From Adineta ricciae (lineage: Eukaryota > Rotifera > Eurotatoria > Adinetida > Adinetidae), in assembly GCA_905250025.1 (NCBI GenBank), contig CAJNOJ010000193.1:1-64000 (forward strand): a stretch of DNA of 64,000 bases, read 5' to 3'. The translations under genes were made by a program, and so were the position numbers. The notes below the pieces were generated by a model, which was given only the letters and a program-made list of their open reading frames with translations, did no database searches and had not been told where the DNA came from. How positions within the stretch are numbered: position 1 is the first letter of the stretch; every line of letters starts with the position of its first letter. Positions 43,677 through 55,085 of the stretch are shown piece by piece.

Positions 43677-44719
43677 ACTTGATGAAGCTTGGCAGCGCAG
43701 CCCCTTCGCGCCTAAAAGGTGAAGCTCACATTCGTATGTTTTGAGAAGCAAACTATGGAGAAAACAGAATATTTATAGATTGAACTCACCCTCACCCTTA
43801 ATGGAACAAAAAAAATGAATTGATATTAACCATAAAAGTGCTAAATATTTTACATGGATTCATGTGAGTATTTACTTATTTAAACTACCACAAACACACA
43901 AGCCGAACAATGTATATCAGTATTACTTCTTGTACTAAATATTCGTAGTATTTACTTCGATCTTGAGAATCAATTGAAAGTATGCAAATATTCGAGGTGG
44001 CGACGCATTATGCTGATGGAATCGTTGAAACAATGGTTGGGTGATCTCTTATTAAATCTCGAAACACTGTCAACGATTCACTAAAACATCGAAGCACAAT
44101 CAGTTTATTCTTCGATCATGATGTTGTTCTTATCTTCAATTTCCTTGCTGAACAACTCCGATGACGCAAAATACCGAATATAGTTAAGTAGAACCAACTT
44201 TAATTAACCCTAACATCAGCGAATCTGATGGAAAAGACTGTTCTCTTGATAGTCAAACAACCAAAAAAAACTTTTTTTTTACAATGCATCAACATCGACA
44301 CTTCCAAAAAAACCTATAGCAACATATTTCAGAAAGTAAATGCTGCAAATATGTTATATTTGAATATCAGAATTATGAAAATAATCTCGTCTTCATCAGT
44401 CGTAACTACTTTCCACATTTAGATGAATTAACTTTACCTGCACTTTGCCTTCTAGTCACATCTACTCCTTTAGAGTGTAGTCTTTCAAGATATATGGTAC
44501 GTGCTTACTATCATATACCGCTGAATTATGACAGTTTTTGTAATAGTAGCCCACATGGAATCTCGAAAAGATGGATTTTTATACTATGAGTATAAATTAG
44601 TAATACCCATTTAGCAGTATATTCTTCTTTTATATGCATTTTAGTTGACAAACAACGATATAGAAAGAAAAAAGACTTTGTACGACAAATATTTCGTATA
44701 GTCAAAAAAAAACTTCCCT
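43677..44719. other. intergenic stretch
   Basis: Contains AACTCACCCTCACCCTTA at 43783-43800. No gene was recognised; a 64-codon frame at 44228-44422 is not supported. Confidence 0.4.
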
Positions 44720-44990
44720 TTAAAAATTTTCTTTTCCTATCACTGAGCCGATGATTACATCTTTCTTAGGAAGGTCAGTTAGATAATAACTCGTAGTATT
44801 CACATAATCACTTAGGATGTAACCAGCATCATACAGAGACACAAGCAGTTGCGAATAACGAGCCGTGAGATTGCCAACGACCGAATAGGAGATGGTTACT
44901 ATACTTTGCTTTAGAAAATCTCGACTGAAACTGGATGAATCTACTGTTGCTTTTAAAATAGTTAACGATGACAATAGCGCAATTCTTTCT
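44720..44990 (-). pseudogene. unrecognised coding-like fragment
   Basis: An open frame of about 90 codons preceded by a possible splice acceptor (TTTATTTAG). Ser/Thr/Tyr-rich (ILKATVDSSSFSRDFLKQSI, VGNLTARYSQLLVSLYDAGY), like an extracellular domain fragment of bdelloid membrane proteins. No partner exon was found. It may be a stray exon or chance. Confidence 0.25.
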
Positions 44991-45203
44991 AAATAAAAAA
45001 TCTTTTTATACTAACAGTTCTCAAATATGATCCAACAAAAAATAAGACATATTAGATAAAGTCGACGATCAAGCGAGGCATGATGATGGATATTATTTAA
45101 AAAAATTTTTGTAGCATATAAAACTGGCGAATCATCAGAAAATATTTGGTCATTGACTAAACAATAACCAGAGACATGTTATAGGGATGTATAATAAATA
45201 TAT

Positions 45204-46244
45204 TCACACGTAGCTCTTGGTTAAATACACAACTGGAATGGATTGAACTGATCTTTGTGTTGTAGTACCGACCACCTGCTGCCGACGATGAACAATCATT
45301 TCTGCTGTTACAGGAACTATTCGAGTTCTGCAAATCATTTGTAAAAGATTTTTTTTCAATGTTTCGCGTATTTCACTGGATGAGATGAAAAAAATGTAAA
45401 AAGTGTCGGCATAATGAACTTGAAAAAAGTTTCGAGTGATAGTTGAGTATAAATATTCTTGGGCTAAACGCAAGGAATCTTTTTGCATACGAAGTGTAGC
45501 GGCGTTGTAAAAAGTAAATATAGCATAAGGAATAGAAACTACTGAAGTTATTATAAAGTGTAACAAAAGCATTTTTGTTAGTTGTTGCTCAATACGATGA
45601 ACACGATTGGTTAATAAACGAATATTACGGTATGTTAAGATGCCAAAAATAACTGGTATTACTATCGGTAATGCACAAAAGACCATGGGAGCAAAAAAGA
45701 AATTATAATAATCTGCAAAAGCTGTTGTTTTGAAAGTACAAGCAGATGATGTTGCTGTTGGCGAATATATTATAAACATGGGTATACCAATTAATCCAAA
45801 TAAAACAATTAAGAGAATTAAAACAGCAACATAAGCCAATTTTTTCGAACTCCATTGTCGTCTTTGGACGCTTCTAGCAGTGGATACCCATTGATCAAAT
45901 CCATTGAGATATATACAACCAAATGAAAAACACGTAAACAAGTTAAAGCTACTTGCTCGTATTTTACACCATATTTCATTGGTTAAAGTTGCATTTATAC
46001 CTGTACCACCTGTATAGGCACGAGAGAACGTTACAATATGTAATAAAATTATATCACATATTGCTCGCGTCAATATGTATATACTACTAGGAGATTTATA
46101 AAAGGCAGGTCGCGTGAAAATCAAAATGACCAGCACCGCATTGACTAGACCGAATACGAAAAATGTTACACTCATGTATAAATCAATATTATTCGAAATC
46201 GAAATGAGTAGTTTTACGTATTCTGCACTCGATAATGAAGCCAT
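45204..46244 (-). CDS. 7TM receptor, rhodopsin-like orphan (346 aa)
   Basis: A single-exon receptor. Seven hydrophobic helices: TM1 LYMSVTFFVFGLVNAVLVIL, TM2 IYILTRAICDIILLHIV, TM3 ASSFNLFTCFSFGCIYLNGF, TM4 LAYVAVLILLIVLFGLIGI, TM5 FAPMVFCALPIVIPVIFGIL, TM6 LLLHFIITSVVSIPYAIFTF, TM7 YADTFYIFFISSSEI. The Cys before TM3 (IWCKIRA) and the Cys in loop 2 (SSACTFK) can form the usual disulfide. DRY is replaced by GFDQW. The tail is Arg/Thr-rich. An upstream Met at 46289 would add 15 residues; the later Met is chosen because the extra stretch is basic and lacks support. Ligand unknown. Confidence 0.83.
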   Translation of the reverse strand: MASLSSAEYVKLLISISNNIDLYMSVTFFVFGLVNAVLVILIFTRPAFYKSPSSIYILTRAICDIILLHIVTFSRAYTGGTGINATLTNEIWCKIRASSFNLFTCFSFGCIYLNGFDQWVSTARSVQRRQWSSKKLAYVAVLILLIVLFGLIGIPMFIIYSPTATSSACTFKTTAFADYYNFFFAPMVFCALPIVIPVIFGILTYRNIRLLTNRVHRIEQQLTKMLLLHFIITSVVSIPYAIFTFYNAATLRMQKDSLRLAQEYLYSTITRNFFQVHYADTFYIFFISSSEIRETLKKNLLQMICRTRIVPVTAEMIVHRRQQVVGTTTQRSVQSIPVVYLTKSYV

Positions 46245-46289
46245 TTGATATTTCAATTGTTTACCGAAACTAAGTTGATGTCTTCGCAA

Positions 46290-47437
46290 CGATTTGAGCT
46301 GTTTGTTGGACTTATAATATACGAATGAAGATTTGTTTACCCGTTTTTGTTTCTCTTGATGCGATATTAAAGATTATGGTATGTCAATCTTTAATATGGT
46401 GAATTCAATGACATTAATATTTTGAAACTCGAAGATGTAAAATTTTCAATCCTTTTTCTTTATTAGCGAGCAAAGGCGAATTTTGTTAAGATGGGCTTGT
46501 CAACCTTCTAAATACGGATTTATTTTATGTTAAATAATAAATTTGTTGCTAGAAAGCATTCCCAAAGAGAAAGTTCTGATGAAGAAATGATATTAAAACT
46601 AGAGAGTTCTATTGGATCAGAACCGAGAGGAAAAATGAATTTTGAAGAGCGGATTTTAGTAAGGTTGGTCTAATGCAAAGCTCGAGCAAATTTTTTTAGT
46701 GAATGTTTTTTATGGAATCCGATGCAGTTTGATGCGCTGCATCCGAATATGTATGATCTATTTAGATAAAAAGGTTTCTTCCCGCTGAAAATCGAAAAAT
46801 ACTGCAAAAATCAAGGGTTAAAAAGAAAAGGTTTTCTGCCAGGATTTTGACGATAGGACGTCGAAAGCTTTTTCTTCTGATTCAGCATTGAAAACTGATT
46901 CTAGGACACTACTTTTTGATTGCTCAGTGCATATCTTTATCATGAAAAAAAAAGTATTTCTGTTCGCAAACCGACTAGTCGACTGAGTCTCATTAAAAAC
47001 GCATGAACTCATTTTCTAATTAAGATATAGACTTTTTTCTTTCACCGTTCGACTCCTTAGATGCCCTAGATATAATCTACGTATTATCTTTCTTTAACTC
47101 ACCTTCTTTCTCAATATTTCCTCGGTATTTCGCGACGTCTCTTGTCATACATGTGTTTTTTATGTTTATCAGCATTTTCCACGTTTTTCTTGTTTTCTAA
47201 TAAAATTTTATGTTAGGCATTTAGACAATGTATCAAACCACTTTTCAAACATTCGTAGACATGTTTGACTTTACTCTGAAGTGATATTTTCAGTTAAGCT
47301 TTAAAGAAATATTAGTAATAGCAGGTCCAATTAGTTTGAAAGAAATGATGTTTTCGTATTTGCTAAATAGTGATAATAAAATATATTTTAACAAAAAAAG
47401 GACGCAGATCACTGCATAAATGTGTTAAGCAATAGAA
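46290..47437. other. intergenic stretch
   Basis: No gene was recognised on either strand; AT-rich, with short frames only. Confidence 0.4.
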
Positions 47438-48317
47438 TCAGTTGTCCAAGTTGGAATTAGTAATTTGACGATGTGAAATGACGTTAGCTGTGCACATTGA
47501 ACTGGAATACATCTTGAGCACATCTTCATAAGAATCACCGCGTTTGTAAGCAACTAAAGTACGCCAAAATCTTCTGATTAATTTCAAAGAAACGTTCTTC
47601 TCAATGAAATTTATTCTTGATTTTTGAATTAATTTGAGCATGGTGGGGAATGTTTGGTCTGTTCGACTTCGAACGAATTGTTTTTGGTATGCCCATAATC
47701 CTTCTATAGGATTTAACTCGCAATGAAACTTCGGCGAGAAACTAACTGCTACACCATAGTCATTAGCAACCATCTCTAATTTTGAAATCTAAAATCAAAC
47801 GTAATAGATTACCATATCAGTGGTTTAAAAAAAGAATATTGAATGCATCATGTCAATTTAGAAGTTTTTTCAGCTCTTCTAATCGCATATTAGATGGAAT
47901 TTTAATACCAAGTTCTTTTGCCAAGATGAGTAGGCCTTTTGATTGTCCTTTGTTGCTACCAGTTGCAAAAAAAGCAGTCGATAGATTGTTTTTTTACCAT
48001 CTTCATCTCTGTAGAATATTTTATCAGTTTTACAACGCGTACCAGGTTTCATTCCAAAATCTTCAACCGAATAGTGTTTAGCACTGTGAGTACGAACATT
48101 ATCCACAATAACATGAAACTTATGATTTGCATAAGCTTGTTTAAATGGTAACATTTTGAACAAACGAGTAAATTGATTGATGATGGCATCATTATCAAAA
48201 TATCCTCCAAAACCCACTTGAATTGATCCAGAAGGCGAATGTTCAATATATTGAATTCCATCATCTTCTAGTAATTCAGGATACTTCTTCACAGCTGCCT
48301 TTCATTCATCTCCAGGA
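47438..48317 (-). pseudogene. IS630/Tc1-type DDE transposase, broken and cut by an assembly join
   Basis: The N-terminal part visible on the minus strand (48292-47879) contains HKFHVIVDNVRTHSAKHYSV, with the second catalytic Asp of the DDE core. The C-terminal part (47773-47438) contains FSPKFHCELNPIEGLWAYQK (catalytic Glu) and LIRRFWRTLVAYKRGDSYED. The two parts are in different frames, with at least one frameshift between. The first catalytic Asp region and helix-turn-helix would lie beyond the N at 48318. No terminal inverted repeats could be paired. Confidence 0.8.
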
Positions 48318-48318
48318 N

Positions 48319-48438
48319 AATGCTATTGTTTTGATATTTTTCACATTGAAATAATGTCTTTTGATCAGTTTCAAGTAAAAATGCCATTTGATAACGAACT
48401 TTAGTAGGTTCGAAACCGATCATGGCAGTTCATACTCA
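48319..48438. repeat. 140-bp repeat module, copy 3, with telomere-like tract
   Basis: Starts at the N at 48318. It ends CATACTCAC and passes into CACCCTCACCCTCACCCACC (48435-48461). This is the best telomere-like tract in the window, at the same place relative to the NHL gene as in the other copy. Confidence 0.85.
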
Positions 48439-48586
48439 CCCACCCTCACCCTCACCCACCCGAAAGGACACGGCATCTTTAGAAATATTTTATGTTTGAT
48501 GAGTCATACAATAATTTTCCATGATATAGCATAATTATGAGAAATTCTTTATTTATGTTTTTCGAAACAAGATACAATGTGAGTTT

Positions 48587-49963
48587 TTATAGTTTAAGAA
48601 ATTTTTGAATACGTTGATTTCCTCTATCAGTAATGTACATATTTAACGATGAATCAAATGCGATGCCCATAGGATACGATAGTTGCGTCGAAGTATTACC
48701 TGCCACACCATTACCAGCAACTGTTATGCCAATCTGGCTATTGTTACAAAACATTTGTACGCGATGATTTTGATTGTCGACAACAAACATATTCATAAAA
48801 GCATCTATTTTAATACCCACTGGTGTATTAAGAAGTGTAGCATTTGATCCTGATGTGCCTGGTACACCTGCTACGAAAGTTCCTGATGTTGCATTGATTG
48901 CCCATTTCATAACACAACTATTAGCAATATTTGTGATGTACAAATAATTGCTTATATTCGGAGCATAATAAATACCGTACGGATAACTGAGTTGTGTGAT
49001 TGCATTACCTTGACCATTTCCACCTGCAATAAGAACGCCATCAGTACCTGATGTGGAATTTGTCCTATGACGCATAACACGGCTATTATCACTTTCAGCA
49101 ATGTATATGTATTCTTCATTCGGATCCACCCACAAATACCGTGGACCACGTAACTGATTTAGCTGAGAACCAGGTGTTGAAGTTATACCAGCGACAGTGG
49201 TTCCAACAGTTGAGCCATTGATGAACTTTTGTATTCTGTGATTCATCAAATCAGATACATACATATTTTGTTTTGAATCGACATAGACAGCTTGTGGATT
49301 AGAGAATAGACCAGCAGTCGAACCGGTAACAGCTTTTACTCCTGCAATAATGACTGGAACGGTACTGCCTTTGTCTAACTTCCATACCACAGCATTTGCT
49401 GTTTCATCTACGAAATACAATGTGTCGCCGGGATCAATAAAGAGGCCATTAACCGATGTAACATATGTTGAATTGACAATCGTAATGCCAGCAGTAGACC
49501 ATCGATCTGCCCCTGCTGCACCTATCCATAAAACAGATGATTTCTATTAACAGTTTCTCTCATTTTTTATTGTTGCATAGTGAACTCGATCTGTACAGTA
49601 AATACTACGATACTACTGAATCATTTGACTTCTATCTGTTTCAACATTAAGTAAATAAAAGTCTTTTTAGAATTCATCTGAATGACGGTTATACTAACAT
49701 GGATTCAATGGTTTTTGTGTTGTTGTTGTTGATGAAGAGGTTGATGAAGAGGTTGATGAAGTGGTAGTGCTCGATGATATGTTTCAAAGTTCAAGTTAAC
49801 TACAATGAAAAACAAACAGTAAATTATGTTGGTATATATCTACGACGATCAAATCAATAGCAAATAGGATAGTGTGCTCATTTATACATACGTTCGCATT
49901 GATGATATGACAAACAAGTCAAGTTCAAATCACTTCGACAATGTGAATTGGTACTACAGTTAC
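48587..49963 (-). pseudogene. NHL repeat protein, second copy (exon 1 lost, exon 2 frameshifted)
   Basis: Exon 3 (49521-48587) is open and about 96% identical in protein to 41466-40532, with all NHL repeats. Exon 2 has a shorter Ser/Thr linker and lacks one base near its start (TTTCAAAG against TTTCCAAAA on the + strand). This shifts its frame to a stop at the exon end. Exon 1 is only begun before the N at 49964. It is either a decaying paralog or an allele with a sequence error in a low-complexity tract. Confidence 0.7.
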
Positions 49964-49964
49964 N

Positions 49965-50870
49965 CAGTCGATGCAGAATCAAATTCTGCGTCGAATAGAC
50001 TCTTTTCGATGAACCGGAATTCGTTTTGGACACACATATTGCGTGCCGACGGCCGAAAAATTATGCATATACACGTATCGAGGATAAAGAAAGATCAAAG
50101 AAAATTTTTCTCTGAACGTTTTCCGGTGAATGAAAATGTCACCATTAAACTCAGAATTAAATTCTGCATCAAATACACTCGGTTTTATCGACCGGAATTC
50201 GTTTTCAGAAAATCCTTAGTTTGATGGTGCTAGCTCGATGGTGCTAGCTTCACACCGATAGAACGAGTAAGTATAACTAAATTTATTGATAGAAAAAAAT
50301 AAAAAATGTGAAGTAATACAGTCAGTTAATATTTTATAGAAAGCTATTTACACGCAGAGCAGATGTTTCTTTTTCTTTTAATCAAGAATTGCATCAAGAA
50401 CGCTTTCCTGCTGTTCAGTCTATTTTGAATAGACAAAACGTTTTCTTCTTATTAACATCTGAAAATAATCACTTTTCACACAAGTGATGATATAACAATA
50501 GGAATCATGATAGAGAGAAAATATCTGTGAAGATCAATATAAAATTGTCGGTCTTTTCGGAAAAAGTTCTTAGGCGAAGTATTTTAGAATGATGTAACGA
50601 TGAAGTTCTCGAAAAAGCAGACTTTTAATGTTAAAAGAGCCAGATGTTTGACTGTAAAGAAATGAATTATTTAGCAGTCGTGACGAGAACCACTATTGAT
50701 TGAGAGTGGGTGTGTGATGGTGCTTAGGTATAAGTGAAACTAAATCTATTTCTATTCCTATCTAATTGTTTATTGTGATATTGTTATAGACATATAATTA
50801 TATTCGAATTGATATTAGCCTGTGCGGGGGGGGGGGGGGTCGACTTATAATATAAGTCGAATTAGGCAGC
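49965..50870. other. rearranged non-coding stretch
   Basis: Holds two imperfect direct repeats (about 49975-50028 and 50150-50205, sharing AAATTCTGCxTC and ACCGGAATTCGTTTT), a tandem GATGGTGCTAGCT pair (50223-50252), a copy of 42795-43260 (50260-50700), and then a segment inverted relative to 43265-43400. A run of 14 G lies at 50825-50838. GAGTGGGTGTGTGATGG near 50702 is telomere-like on the G-rich strand. No gene. Confidence 0.55.
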
Positions 50871-51551
50871 TCATGACGGGTATAACGCAATGGATAAAAA
50901 TGAACAGAATAGTCTCGACACCAAACATACACTTATATATTCATCCATCAAATAAGAAGTTCGATAGGGTGCGTATTGATCATTCTGTCACCATCGCCTG
51001 CCTGACAGAATCTGATGTACACATCTAGATCTAGAAGCATTCAAAACCTTGTTCGATTCCACCATATCTGCCAATTTCTTCTGTAATTAACAATCTTCTA
51101 CATCAGATTCGACTTTTATTGGAAAAAGTAAAACAAGTAGCACTCATCCGTTAGATTATCTGACCCTTTTCTGAAAGAATGAGAAAAAGTAGTAGATAAA
51201 AGCTCGCACTTTGGTCTCAATCCAATCGACTTCGAATCGAAATCATTTTTATGCACATTCTTTCCTTTTAATCTTTTCATACTCTATTCATGTCAAACTA
51301 CTTTCAATTCATTTGGCCAAAGATCTGACCAAAACGAACACTGTTTCTAAACATTTATTCACCGACGATTCAAAATCAAAAATCAATTTACTTCCACTTA
51401 TTTTATTGCTTCTAAGCAGCTCAAATAAACGCCTAGTCGGTCGGCCACTCACGGCTATAGCCGTTACACGTACATTTTCACTCTTTCATCTAGTTTATAA
51501 GCACTTTCCAAATGAATCAATCCATTTCCTTCTTGAAAAATGACCACCTTT
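50871..51551. other. intergenic stretch
   Basis: A 110-codon frame (51211-51543) is hydrophobic and Ser-rich without family resemblance; no gene is called. Confidence 0.35.
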
Positions 51552-53085
51552 GTATTATTATGACTCTCTGGAACAACACTTGATAAAGGAAGCATTATTT
51601 AGAGTGGCAGGCATCAGATGATGTCAGTATGATATAGTTGTTTTCATAATTATGACGTCATTAATATGCTGGCGACTACGGAGATCCAACAATCGGTCGT
51701 CAGCCAACTATTTCGTTTTGTTGTCGGTATTGCTGCCTAATACACTGTCGCCTGAAATAAGCTTCGTTGCAAAATAATCGTCCTGTGTCAAATAACAGAA
51801 CAAAATTTTTTATTGAAAAACTAACATCAGTTTCATGATCCTCGTCCCCAAGAGCCCTTCTATCAATGGTTTCCTAACGAGCATAGTTAAATTTTAATTG
51901 ATTCATAAATTGCTGCAATCTCATTGGATCAAGCAAGCAAACCAACAGACTTTATGCATTTTAATGACTATATTTGTGACGCTGTAACCCTTTGTTTCAG
52001 AAAAGGGAATAACTATCTAATAACATTCATCAATATGATCAGATGAAATGAAGTGTCTCTTTTTTCTTTAGACAACTTTTCCCTTAACACATGACCTTTT
52101 ATTGTTGTCCTTATGTACTAATGTGCCCATTTGAATGCATCGAGAGCAGAAGGATGAGACAGCATTTCCATCCTCTCATTGTCACTCGGATGCATCACGC
52201 GAAAGGGTCGTATTGTTAAATATAGCATCTTATCCATGGAAGTTAGCAGGTAAACAGATATAACGTCACATTTGTTAAGAAAGAAAAATAAAAAAAGATA
52301 ATATTATGTAAAATAATGCTAATGATAAGGAAGAGAAATCTTCTCGTCTTTAAAATCTTTTTTTTTCTCGTTCAGAATGTAATTTCCGTTTTAACGACAC
52401 TCATGTGAATGTTTATAATACTTCATATCAAAATGACTGCCTTCTATACTGCTATCATTTCAGCGTAGTTACAGAATAGAATATATGGCAGTTTGGTGCA
52501 ATCGGTAAATTGATTATGTAAACAAAATTAGTTTTCCGTACTTTTACGCATGACCAGACTTGCCAGTTTCTCTGTATTTTTAAAAATAGAGATTATCTTA
52601 AGTTTTTATAATTACAAAGATAAGGAACACACGTCTGCCCATAAGTCTGCCATATGACTAACTAGAACAAAGATTTTCGGATATGAAACATGAACACAAT
52701 CATTTTATTCTCTTTCATCTTGTTGAATAAACAAATTTACTCATCGCTGTTAGAATACTCAACTTTGCATTGGTGGACATGTTCTAACTGATAGATTTCC
52801 CACCATCATGATGTTTTTATTAGAATTGCAAGGAAAATAGAATAAGCACTGGTAGGTAACTGACTGTATACATTCACAAATTAGATACTCTTTTTAATTA
52901 AAACACATGTCATTGCCTATGAGACATACTGTGAGATAAGGACGATGTATCGATGATAGTGCTGAGTGAGATTTAATTAGTCAGTAATACTTCATTTGTT
53001 TGTTTTTTGTAGTCATGCTTGTATGTGCGAAAGAAAAACAAAATGTCTCTTTTGGTTTAGAAAATATCCAATTCTCAACAATATC

Positions 53086-54015
53086 ATGTCGATGCAAGTA
53101 GTTAAAATAAGTATCTTCTCTTTCGGTCTTGTCTGTGCAGTGATTGGCGAATGTACGATGATTTTTATTGTCTCAATGATGATTTGCCGTCGATCAATTA
53201 TGAAAATAGAACGTATCGATTACTTACTTTTTCTGCATTTATACGCCTGTCTTCTGGTCAGTTACCTGCTCTTTATGGATAAATGTGTCTATTCAATCAT
53301 TGGCCATATCTATCCCCACGTGTCATACGATGGATGGTGGTGCCGCATAAAAGCCTATCTGGTTTATTCGAACGCAGGCATGTATTTTTATACCGTTTTG
53401 CTTCAAGCTACCTATCGATTTAATCGCATAGTTTATCCAACAAAGATTAAGCTACAATCATTCCGTTTGTATGTTCTATTATCAATTATTCAGACGCTTA
53501 TGGCTTTCGGCCAAGTATGTCCGAGTCTAATTACAGGTGATATCGATTATTTAGTTAACGACTATCTCTGCCAATTTGCTCCAACGAATGTCAGTGGCTC
53601 TTTATTTATTTGCTCAGTGGCTTTTCTCTTTCCGTTTACCGTTACTATATTGCTATACATTTGGACCATGCATCATGTTCGAAAACGAGGTGCTCTGGTC
53701 ATTCATAGTAATCAACGAGTACGCGTTCGTCGTGATATGACTATAATGACGCGTTTAGTTGTTCTTCTGACATTTCTAACTACAGTTGCTGCACCACATG
53801 ATCTCATTCCGATTTTTTATGCTCTGACCGGATGTATTCCATTGTGGACAGTTCCATTCGAATGGACGTTGACTATTTTTGCACTCGTGTCAGTAACTAC
53901 TGTTCAGCTTGCAACATCTCCTTATCTGAAAAGATTGTTCCGCCGATCGCCTCGCGTCGAACCGGTTATATGGTTTCGTACCCTCCATGCAAGGAACTTT
54001 TTGGAAATACAATAA
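53086..54015 (+). CDS. 7TM receptor, bdelloid orphan type (309 aa), copy A
   Basis: Seven helices: TM1 SFGLVCAVIGECTMIFIVSM, TM2 LLFLHLYACLLVSYLLFM, TM3 YSNAGMYFYTVLLQATYRF, TM4 LYVLLSIIQTLMAFGQVC, TM5 LFICSVAFLFPFTVTILLYI, TM6 TRLVVLLTFLTTVAAPH, TM7 FEWTLTIFALVSVTTVQLAT. WWCRI before TM3 and YLCQF in loop 2 supply the conserved disulfide. TYRFNRIVYP stands where DRY is expected. The start at 53086 is chosen because the paralog at 61344 shares it and has a stop just upstream; an in-frame ATG at 52996 is specific to this copy. The two proteins differ at about 27 of 309 positions, mostly conservatively, as expected for functional receptors. Confidence 0.87.
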   Translation: MSMQVVKISIFSFGLVCAVIGECTMIFIVSMMICRRSIMKIERIDYLLFLHLYACLLVSYLLFMDKCVYSIIGHIYPHVSYDGWWCRIKAYLVYSNAGMYFYTVLLQATYRFNRIVYPTKIKLQSFRLYVLLSIIQTLMAFGQVCPSLITGDIDYLVNDYLCQFAPTNVSGSLFICSVAFLFPFTVTILLYIWTMHHVRKRGALVIHSNQRVRVRRDMTIMTRLVVLLTFLTTVAAPHDLIPIFYALTGCIPLWTVPFEWTLTIFALVSVTTVQLATSPYLKRLFRRSPRVEPVIWFRTLHARNFLEIQ

Positions 54016-55085
54016 ACTTTATTATTAAGCTCAATGACAGTGATGATTAATTTTATAAAGTGCTATCACAGTTTATAGTGTCAAAGATTTGACAATATAA
54101 TCCTCTAGTAAATTATGTTCTCGATCCTGTGAAAAGCATCAATATATTAATGCTCTCAGCTGTTCTCAACGATTATGAAAGAACACTAAGCCCATGAAAT
54201 CGTTTAGCGGTGAAACGTTTCGCTTACATTGTGTTCCAATGGAATCAATTCGTATTTAATATCTTTTTCACGAGTCGACGGGTTCTCGAGGTCACTAACA
54301 ACGGAATGTGTATAGGAAATCATTGTCGTCAAATGGTCTCAGTAAATACATATGGCAACAGTCGCTTTGCCATTGTATTCGTCAGAAAAAATGTCGGAAG
54401 TAAAAACGGCGCATGTAAATTATTATTTATTACAGAAAGAAGAAGAAGAGAAAGACAAACGCGTAGATGATGGCTAAGCATAAGATGCAAGATTTTTAAG
54501 AGAAGTTGTATATTGATGTATTCGGAATACGTTCACCTGTTCCTATACATCTCCTCATCTAGCTCATTCTTTCGCCATATTGAAATATCGAAAAAACACG
54601 TTCTCTCCATAGTATGTCTCATCACAAATTGCTTCAACATTTCGAGACGATACTGAGAATTGTATATCGATCTGTCTTTGGTTTTACGCAACGAACATGT
54701 GAAACGTCTAAGTTAAATAGTTTCTTATACAAATACCATCGAGTCTTCTTCAGTTCATTTTTCATTATTTAAAACAACTCCAACTCATTAACTCTTCGTG
54801 ATTATTCACTCAGTTTCAATTGACTAGAGGAAGATTTTCATATCGTTCTCCATAGATCCACATATAACCAAGAAATACTTTCTCTCCATATAACTTCTAT
54901 TGAATAAACCATTAATCCAAGGATAAAAGTATTTCATGCAGAAGTTGTGCTGTTATGATGAAAAACATAAGAAAAAAACCCTGATTTGTTCTTCTTATTC
55001 GTCTCTGGGTTTTACGCACGCAACGCAAAGAATCTACTGCGCCCGTTTAGAGGATTATAATTCTCGTGTTCTCACAATGTGAAAC
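54016..55085. other. intergenic stretch
   Basis: Duplicated at 62274-63349. A short frame ending in GACKLLFITERRRRERQTRR is kept in both copies (to 54470 and 62699) but starts differently. It may be chance conservation in a 3' flank. Confidence 0.4.

Noticed and set aside
51211-51543. 110-codon open frame
   Set aside because: No family resemblance, and it lies in AT-rich intergenic sequence outside the duplicated block.
54210-54470. Conserved short frame after the receptor (also to 62699)
   Set aside because: Only the last part is conserved and the N-termini differ; general similarity of the duplicated block explains it.
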